A stretch of 11,575 nt of DNA from an uncultured Prevotella sp. (GTDB lineage Bacteria > Bacteroidota > Bacteroidia > Bacteroidales > Bacteroidaceae): NCBI GenBank assembly GCA_900547085.1, contig URFI01000055.1, forward strand, positions 1 to 11,575, written 5' to 3'. The notes under the pieces are model-generated. The model was not told the origin of the DNA. It saw only the letters and a list, made by a program, of their open reading frames with translations, and did no database searches. Shown piece by piece: positions 6,900 to 11,575 of this stretch. The position numbers were made by a program, and so were the translations under genes. Position 1 is the stretch's first letter. The number at the start of each line of letters is the position of its first letter.

Positions 6900-6935
6900 G
6901 AGTTGTGGGCATGAATGATGCCACGCACCACACTC
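6900..6935 (+). other. Imperfect hairpin in the aminotransferase mRNA leader
   Basis: GGCAT and ATGCC flank a GAATG loop, and outer GAGT (6900-6903) and ACTC (6932-6935) can close the structure with internal bulges. It would lie about 10 nt into the predicted transcript. It may stabilise or regulate the leader, but it resembles no riboswitch that I recognise. Confidence 0.3.
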
Positions 6936-7003
6936 ATTTGCACGATTGTCAGGACAAAAGGGAAAAGTCCATCATACAATTCCCCACAAGATAATTGAAT
7001 TAT

Positions 7004-8215
7004 ATGCCAGAAATATCTGTTCGAGGATTAGAGATGCCGGAGTCGCCCATACGCAAGTTGGCTCCTTTGGCGACAGCAGCAAAGGCACGTGGTATCAAGG
7101 TTTACCACCTCAACATTGGGCAACCCGACCTTCCGACGCCACAAGTAGGATTGGATGCACTTAAACATATCAATCGAACCATCTTGGAATATTCGCCCAG
7201 TCAGGGCTGCCTGTCGTATAGAGAGAAGCTAACTGGCTATTACAAAAAGTACGACATCAGCGTTTCGGCCGATGACATTATTATTACATCAGGTGGCAGT
7301 GAGGCAGTGTTGTTCGCCTTCATGAGTTGCTTAAACCCTGGAGACGAAATCATTGTGCCTGAACCTGCGTACGCCAACTACATGGCCTTCGCTATCAGTG
7401 CGGGCGCAAAAATCAGGACTATCGCAACAACCATCGAGGAAGGTTTTTCGCTTCCCAAGGTTGAAAAGTTTGAAGAGCTGATTAACGAGCATACTCGTGC
7501 CATCATGATTTGCAATCCTAACAACCCAACTGGTTACCTGTACACCCGCAGAGAGATGAACCAAATCAGGGACTTAGTAAAGAAATATGACCTGTTTTTA
7601 TTCTCCGATGAGGTTTATCGCGAGTATATCTACACAGGTTCACCTTACATCAGTGCGATGTACTTGAAGGGTATTGAGGACAATGTTATCCTCATTGATT
7701 CGGTTTCCAAGCGATATAGCGAATGCGGCATACGCATTGGAGCGCTAATTACACGCAACATTGAGGTGAGAAAGGCCGTGATGAAGTTTTGTCAGGCTCG
7801 CCTATCCCCTCCTCTTCTTGGACAGATTGTGGCAGAAGCATCGCTCGATGCGCCTGAAGAGTATTTCCGTACGGTGTACGATGAGTATGTTGAACGACGC
7901 AAATGCCTCATTGATGGACTGAACAAAATACCGGGCGTGTACTCTCCTATACCGATGGGAGCCTTTTATACGGTAGCGAAATTGCCTGTAGATGACAGTG
8001 AAAAGTTTTGCCGATGGTGCCTGGAAGAATTCTCATTTGAAGGTGAAACGGTGATGATGGCACCAGCAGCGGGCTTCTACACCACACCAGGAGCGGGAAT
8101 CAATCAAGTGCGCATCGCCTATGTTCTCAACAAACACGATCTTGAAAAAGCACTGATAGTGCTGCGTGAGGCATTAGATAAATACCCGGGAAGAGTGGAT
8201 ACAGAACGATTGTAA
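7004..8215 (+). CDS. PLP-dependent aminotransferase, class I/II (aspartate aminotransferase-like)
   Basis: This 403-residue fold-type I aminotransferase should move amino groups between an amino acid and a 2-oxo acid in the cytosol. Visible PLP-site residues are Asn174 in NPNNPTG (171-177), Asp202 and Tyr205 in FSDEVYREY, and the Schiff-base Lys236 in SVSKRYSECGIRIG. A C-terminal Arg in NQVRIAYVLN is the expected substrate carboxylate contact. The N-terminal NIGQPDLPTP is also typical. The ATG at 7004 is preferred; a TTG three codons earlier (6995) is in frame but less likely. Sequence alone does not fix the amino-donor, and aspartate is only the default family label. It has its own promoter and a leader of about 115 nt. 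The ABC permease gene follows after 85 bp, possibly on the same transcript. Confidence 0.93.
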   Translation: MPEISVRGLEMPESPIRKLAPLATAAKARGIKVYHLNIGQPDLPTPQVGLDALKHINRTILEYSPSQGCLSYREKLTGYYKKYDISVSADDIIITSGGSEAVLFAFMSCLNPGDEIIVPEPAYANYMAFAISAGAKIRTIATTIEEGFSLPKVEKFEELINEHTRAIMICNPNNPTGYLYTRREMNQIRDLVKKYDLFLFSDEVYREYIYTGSPYISAMYLKGIEDNVILIDSVSKRYSECGIRIGALITRNIEVRKAVMKFCQARLSPPLLGQIVAEASLDAPEEYFRTVYDEYVERRKCLIDGLNKIPGVYSPIPMGAFYTVAKLPVDDSEKFCRWCLEEFSFEGETVMMAPAAGFYTTPGAGINQVRIAYVLNKHDLEKALIVLREALDKYPGRVDTERL

Positions 8216-8221
8216 CATAGG

Positions 8222-8241
8222 GTTGGTAAGGAATTGCCAAC
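8222..8241 (+). other. Small hairpin between aminotransferase and permease genes
   Basis: GTTGGTA (8222-8228) pairs with TGCCAAC (8235-8241), 7 bp with one G-T wobble, around the loop AGGAAT. No T-run follows directly, so it is more likely an mRNA processing or stability element than a terminator. No TAnnTTTG promoter is seen between 8216 and 8300, which favours co-transcription of the two genes. Confidence 0.3.
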
Positions 8242-8300
8242 TAAGCTCTTTCCTCCAGTAATGCGTCAAATGACATCGTCCTATAACGACAGAACCAGAG

Positions 8301-9548
8301 ATGAACTTACCATTATTCATAGCAAGAAGAATTTACAGTGTAAACGGTGACAAGGCCGAGGTTTCCAAGCCTGCCATTAGGATTGCTACCGCTGGCATTG
8401 CCATCGGTCTTGCTGTGATGATTGTTTCTGTCTGCGTGGTGTTTGGTTTCAAACATGCTGTCAGTGCGAAGGTCATTGGATTTGGAAGCCACATCCAAGT
8501 GGCTAACTTCATGACACTGCAGACCTCAGAATCGTATCCCATTCAGATGACAGACTCCTTGATCAAGGTGCTGAAAAACACACAAGGCGTAGAGCATGTT
8601 CAACGATTTGCAACCAAACAAGGGGTATTGAAAACCGACTCCGACTTCCTTGGCGTTGTTTTCAAGGGGGTTGGGCCTGACTTTGACTCCACCTTTATCC
8701 ACCAAAATCTGATAGAAGGAAGTATTCCTGCCTTCTCTGACACAAAAAGCAGCAACAAAATATTGCTGTCCATGTCGATGGCAAAGAAGCTGAAATTAAA
8801 AACAGGTGACAGGATATTTGCTTATTTCATTGACCACGCTGGGGTCAGAGTGAGGCGATTTACCATTGCAGGCATCTATCAAACCAACCTGGCTCAATAT
8901 GATGACATCACTTGCTTCATGGACCTTTACACGGCTGTGAAGCTTAATGGCTGGGAAAAAGATCAGGTATCAGGTGCTGAAATCACGGTGAAAGACTTCA
9001 ATAAGGTTGATGAAACGGAAGCTATCTTCATCAATCGCTTAAACAGAACGGTAGATCAATACGGCGAAACTTATTCGTCAAAGACCATCAGAGATATCAG
9101 TCCCCAGATTTTCTCATGGCTGGATTTGCTCGATCTGAACGTTTGGATCATTCTTGCCTTGATGATTGCCGTGGCCGGAGTGACCATGATTTCAGGACTT
9201 CTCATCATTATTCTCGAACGTGTTACCATGATTGGCGTACTGAAAGCCATGGGAGCCAAGAACGGGATGATTAGACATACGTTCCTATGGTTTGCCGTCT
9301 TTATCATCACTCGCGGTCTTCTCATCGGTAATCTTATCGGCATTGGGTTGGTATTGTTGCAGAGATATACCGGTTTAGTCGGTCTGGATCCACAAACTTA
9401 TTATGTAACAACGGTACCAGTCGAAATCAATATCCTCGTTTTATTACTGCTAAACGTGGCAACACTCTTAATCAGTGTTGTGGTTTTAATAGCCCCAAGC
9501 TACCTAATTTCCCACATACATCCGGCCAAATCCATGAGGTACGAATAG
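8301..9548 (+). CDS. ABC transporter permease, FtsX/LolC-LolE-like
   Basis: The 415-residue inner-membrane protein has the LolC/LolE/MacB-type layout: a first membrane helix at about 27-50 (IATAGIAIGLAVMIVSVCVV), a large periplasmic domain at about 51-278, then three more helices at about 282-304, 328-353 and 374-400. The segment LERVTMIGVLKAMGAKNGMI (after the second helix) is the conserved FtsX-domain cytoplasmic coupling region. In the family, such permeases pair with a LolD-like ATPase to extract lipoproteins from the inner membrane or to drive other envelope work by mechanotransmission. No ATPase gene lies in this window, so the partner must be elsewhere. The N-terminal ARRIYS then GFKHAVSAKVIGFGSHI is typical of the LolE-like branch in Bacteroidetes. 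Start is the ATG at 8301 after the purine-rich AGAACCAGAG. It lies 85 bp after the aminotransferase. Substrate is an inference only. Confidence 0.88.
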   Translation: MNLPLFIARRIYSVNGDKAEVSKPAIRIATAGIAIGLAVMIVSVCVVFGFKHAVSAKVIGFGSHIQVANFMTLQTSESYPIQMTDSLIKVLKNTQGVEHVQRFATKQGVLKTDSDFLGVVFKGVGPDFDSTFIHQNLIEGSIPAFSDTKSSNKILLSMSMAKKLKLKTGDRIFAYFIDHAGVRVRRFTIAGIYQTNLAQYDDITCFMDLYTAVKLNGWEKDQVSGAEITVKDFNKVDETEAIFINRLNRTVDQYGETYSSKTIRDISPQIFSWLDLLDLNVWIILALMIAVAGVTMISGLLIIILERVTMIGVLKAMGAKNGMIRHTFLWFAVFIITRGLLIGNLIGIGLVLLQRYTGLVGLDPQTYYVTTVPVEINILVLLLLNVATLLISVVVLIAPSYLISHIHPAKSMRYE

Positions 9549-9689
9549 GTACTTTCACACTTTCGACGCTATTTTCCAGCTGCTACTTTAACATGACATT
9601 TTCGTGACGGCAGACTTGCTTTTATCTTTTAGTGCCATGAAGATAAGTTATCAAAACATTAAATATGTATTGAATATTACGAAAAAACA
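9549..9689. other. Intergenic region upstream of the ligase promoter
   Basis: No gene is seen. A 7-bp inverted repeat, TTATCTT (9622-9628) and AAGATAA (9640-9646), forms a weak AT-rich hairpin without a T-tract after it. I see no convincing terminator for the permease gene, though AT-rich sequence follows. Confidence 0.4.
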
Positions 9690-9714
9690 TGCACATTTTT
9701 CTTGTACATGTGCA
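9690..9714. promoter_or_regulatory. Operator-like dyad 1, TGCACA-N13-TGTGCA
   Basis: TGCACA (9690-9695) and TGTGCA (9709-9714) are perfect inverted half-sites separated by 13 bp; the match extends one base inward (TGCACAT, ATGTGCA). The dyad is centred on 9702, exactly at the -33 element of the ligase promoter, a position suited to a repressor or an overlapping activator. Confidence 0.6.
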
Positions 9715-9732
9715 AATAAGACATTATCTTTG
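9702..9732 (+). promoter_or_regulatory. Bacteroidetes-type promoter for the acyl-CoA ligase gene
   Basis: The -7 box TATCTTTG (9725-9732) is preceded by TTG (9702-9704) with a 20-bp spacer. The start should be near 9737, giving a leader of about 105 nt. A purine-rich stretch AGAAAGAAG ends two bases before the ligase ATG. Confidence 0.7.
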
Positions 9733-9755
9733 CACACATACTTAAATATTGTGCA
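9731..9755. promoter_or_regulatory. Operator-like dyad 2, TGCACA-N13-TGTGCA
   Basis: TGCACA (9731-9736) and TGTGCA (9750-9755) repeat the half-sites and the 13-bp spacing of dyad 1 exactly; here the match extends one base outward (TTGCACA, TGTGCAA). The left half overlaps the end of the -7 box and the right half lies just past the predicted start. It begins 41 bp after dyad 1, close to four helical turns, so both would face the same side of the DNA. Confidence 0.6.
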
Positions 9756-9843
9756 ATAGAATTATTTACACTGACACCGAAAATTTCAACTTAATGATTT
9801 TCACATCAGAAATAAAATCCAACTAAGATAAATAGAAAGAAGC

Positions 9844-11520
9844 ATGAAAGAAATTCAGAGTTTTAATGCTCTCATCCAAAAGAGCATCATCGACCACTGG
9901 ACTTTGGATGCCCTGACTGACTATAGAGGTATTACTCTACAGTATCATGATGTGGCTCGTAAAATAGAAAAGCTGCATATCTTGTTTGAGAACAGCGGTA
10001 TTGAGAAGGGTGATAAAATCGCACTTTGTGGCCGAAATAGCTCGGCTTGGGCATGCGCATTTTTAGCAACACTGACTTATGGAGCCGTTGCTGTTCCCAT
10101 TCTGCACGAGTTTACTGCCGAACAAATACACAACATTGTCAATCACAGCGAGGCAAAATTGCTGTTCGTTGGCGACGTTGTAGCAACCGTCATCGACGAA
10201 AAAGAGATGCCAGACTTGGAAGGAATCGTCTATATTCCCGATTATTCGTTGTTCGTTTCGAGAACAGAGAAGTTGACATACGCCCGAGAACATCTTAACG
10301 AGATGTTCGGTAAAAAGTATCCTAAGTACTTCAGACCAGAACATGTCAACTACTATATAGAGCAGAATCCAGAAGAGTTGGCACTGATTAACTACACCAG
10401 CGGAACGACAGGATTCTCGAAAGGCGTGATGATTCCCTATCGTGCCATGTGGGGAAACGCAGACTTTGCCCAGCACGAGTTGCGCGGCATCATGCGCGAA
10501 GGCGATCATGTGTTAAGCATTCTGCCCATGGCTCACATGTATGGCATGGCCTTTGAGTTCATTTATGAGTTTATTACGGGCTGCCACATATTCTATCTTA
10601 CCCGTCTGCCGAGCCCAGCCGTCATTGCTCAAGCATTCGCTGAAATCAAGCCAACCTTAATTATTGCCGTACCGTTGGTCATCGAGAAGATTATTAGAAA
10701 GCGGGTTTTCCCAAAGATACAGAACAACTTGATGAAGCTGTTGCTCAGCATGCCGGTCATCAATACAAAAATTCATGAGAAGATTGGACAGGAGGTTATC
10801 AACGCTTTTGGTGGCAATTTCCATGAAGTCATTATTGGCGGTGCTGCTTTCAATAAGGACATTGAGAATTTCTTGCAGAAGATAGGTTTCCCATATACCG
10901 TTGGATACGGCACAACCGAGTGTGCCCCAATCATCGCATACGCCGACCACAAGACATTTGTCCCTGGCAGTTGCGGTCGTGCAGCCTATCACATGGAAGT
11001 AAAGATCAACAGCAACGATCCAGAGAACGTTCCCGGTGAGATATGGGCAAGAGGCACAAACGTGATGCTGGGCTATTACAAGAATCCTGAAGCAACAGCA
11101 GAAGCACTGGATGCTGATGGCTGGTATCACACTGGCGACTTAGGAACAATGGACGCAGAAGGCAATATTTTCATCAAGGGACGTTTGAAGAACATGCTGC
11201 TGGGTGCGAGTGGGCAAAACATTTACCCTGAAGAAATCGAAGATAGACTCAACGCCATGCCCATGGTAAGCGAGAGTGTGGTGATTCAAGAAAACGACAA
11301 ACTGGTGGGATTGGTATGCCCCGACATGGAAGAAGCTGAATCTATTGGGCTCAACAGATTGGATCTTGATGAAATCATGGAACAAAACAGGCTGCAACTG
11401 AACGAGGATTTACCTGCCTATAGCAAGCTTAGTGCCATCAGATTACATGATGAAGAGTTTGAAAAAACGCCGAAGCAGAGCATCAAAAGATATCTTTATC
11501 AGAACGCACATGAGGCATAA
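9844..11520 (+). CDS. AMP-binding enzyme, long-chain fatty acid-CoA ligase-like
   Basis: The 558-residue protein belongs to the adenylate-forming (ANL) superfamily, which activates a carboxylic acid with ATP and usually passes it to CoA. Visible motifs are the phosphate-binding loop YTSGTTGFSKG (184-194), YGTTE (355-359), GWYHTGDLG with the ribose-binding Asp432, and GRLKN with Arg447 at the hinge to the C-terminal domain, followed by GQNIYPEEIE. Length is close to E. coli FadD. The closest motif pattern is long-chain acyl-CoA synthetase; the acyl substrate is not determined. Aligned by eye, the C-terminal catalytic Lys (A10 motif, SGKIxRR) corresponds to Ser546 in KTPKQSIKRY, with Lys544 and Lys548 flanking. 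There is no signal peptide or clear membrane helix. It has its own promoter carrying two operator-like dyads. The general call is firm; full ligase activity is likely but not certain. Confidence 0.92.
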   Translation: MKEIQSFNALIQKSIIDHWTLDALTDYRGITLQYHDVARKIEKLHILFENSGIEKGDKIALCGRNSSAWACAFLATLTYGAVAVPILHEFTAEQIHNIVNHSEAKLLFVGDVVATVIDEKEMPDLEGIVYIPDYSLFVSRTEKLTYAREHLNEMFGKKYPKYFRPEHVNYYIEQNPEELALINYTSGTTGFSKGVMIPYRAMWGNADFAQHELRGIMREGDHVLSILPMAHMYGMAFEFIYEFITGCHIFYLTRLPSPAVIAQAFAEIKPTLIIAVPLVIEKIIRKRVFPKIQNNLMKLLLSMPVINTKIHEKIGQEVINAFGGNFHEVIIGGAAFNKDIENFLQKIGFPYTVGYGTTECAPIIAYADHKTFVPGSCGRAAYHMEVKINSNDPENVPGEIWARGTNVMLGYYKNPEATAEALDADGWYHTGDLGTMDAEGNIFIKGRLKNMLLGASGQNIYPEEIEDRLNAMPMVSESVVIQENDKLVGLVCPDMEEAESIGLNRLDLDEIMEQNRLQLNEDLPAYSKLSAIRLHDEEFEKTPKQSIKRYLYQNAHEA

Positions 11521-11575
11521 AGGCGTTTTTAAGCCTTGCAGAATAAGAAGAAACTGAAAGTGAAAGAAAAGAGAC

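Noticed and set aside
6696..6914. Plus-strand 72-codon frame in the divergent intergenic region
   Set aside because: It overlaps both opposing promoters and the DUF4494 start, has no upstream promoter, and resembles no protein family.
10063..11130. Two minus-strand open frames of 148 and 157 codons within the ligase gene
   Set aside because: They are antisense shadows of the AMP-binding enzyme. Their Cys/His/Phe-rich composition and lack of motifs argue against coding.
11520..11537. Small hairpin AAGGC/GCCTT after the ligase stop codon as a terminator
   Set aside because: The stem has only 5 bp, the T-run lies in the loop rather than after the stem, and a purine-rich sequence follows.

Overview
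The window looks like an ordinary chromosomal stretch from a member of the Bacteroidetes, most likely a Prevotella-type Bacteroidales. Three things point there. Several genes are preceded by the Bacteroidetes promoter form (TTTG or TTG, 18-20 bp, TAnnTTTG). Several proteins are of kinds common in that phylum: a PD40/coiled-coil protein, a DUF4494 protein, and a secreted M6 protease with a short C-terminal tail of Prevotella style. Shine-Dalgarno sequences are mostly absent or A-rich. No species call is possible from the sequence alone. Genes fill most of the window. I see no rRNA, tRNA, CRISPR array, transposase, integrase or phage gene.

Layout. Bases 1-1767 (+) hold the 3' part of a PD40 beta-propeller/coiled-coil gene and, 9 bp later, a uridine-phosphorylase-like nucleoside phosphorylase; the pair looks like one transcription unit. 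It ends in a strong intrinsic terminator whose left arm overlaps a second hairpin, only 26 bp before mnmE (1886-3295, +), the tRNA wobble-uridine GTPase. Bases 3296-3676 are non-coding. They hold two 32-bp hairpin-forming direct repeats and a good promoter for a secreted M6-family metalloprotease (3677-5458, +). Convergent to it is a minus-strand two-gene unit, a DUF4494 gene followed by the YggS/PLPBP pyridoxal-phosphate homeostasis gene (6696 down to 5508), with its own promoter. A divergent intergenic region (6697-7003) also carries the promoter for a class I/II PLP-dependent aminotransferase (7004-8215, +). It is followed by a LolC/LolE-like ABC permease (8301-9548, +). A 295-bp regulatory region then precedes a long-chain acyl-CoA ligase-like AMP-binding enzyme (9844-11520, +).

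The genes are mainly housekeeping (nucleoside salvage, tRNA modification, PLP homeostasis, transamination, envelope transport, acyl activation) plus one secreted protease. I did not find an obvious new multi-gene system. The most interesting signals are regulatory or structural. Two identically spaced TGCACA-N13-TGTGCA dyads lie exactly on the -33 and -7 regions of the acyl-CoA ligase promoter. Overlapping, mutually exclusive hairpins lie in front of mnmE. Paired hairpin repeats lie upstream of the protease. In the ligase, Ser appears to replace the usual C-terminal catalytic Lys.
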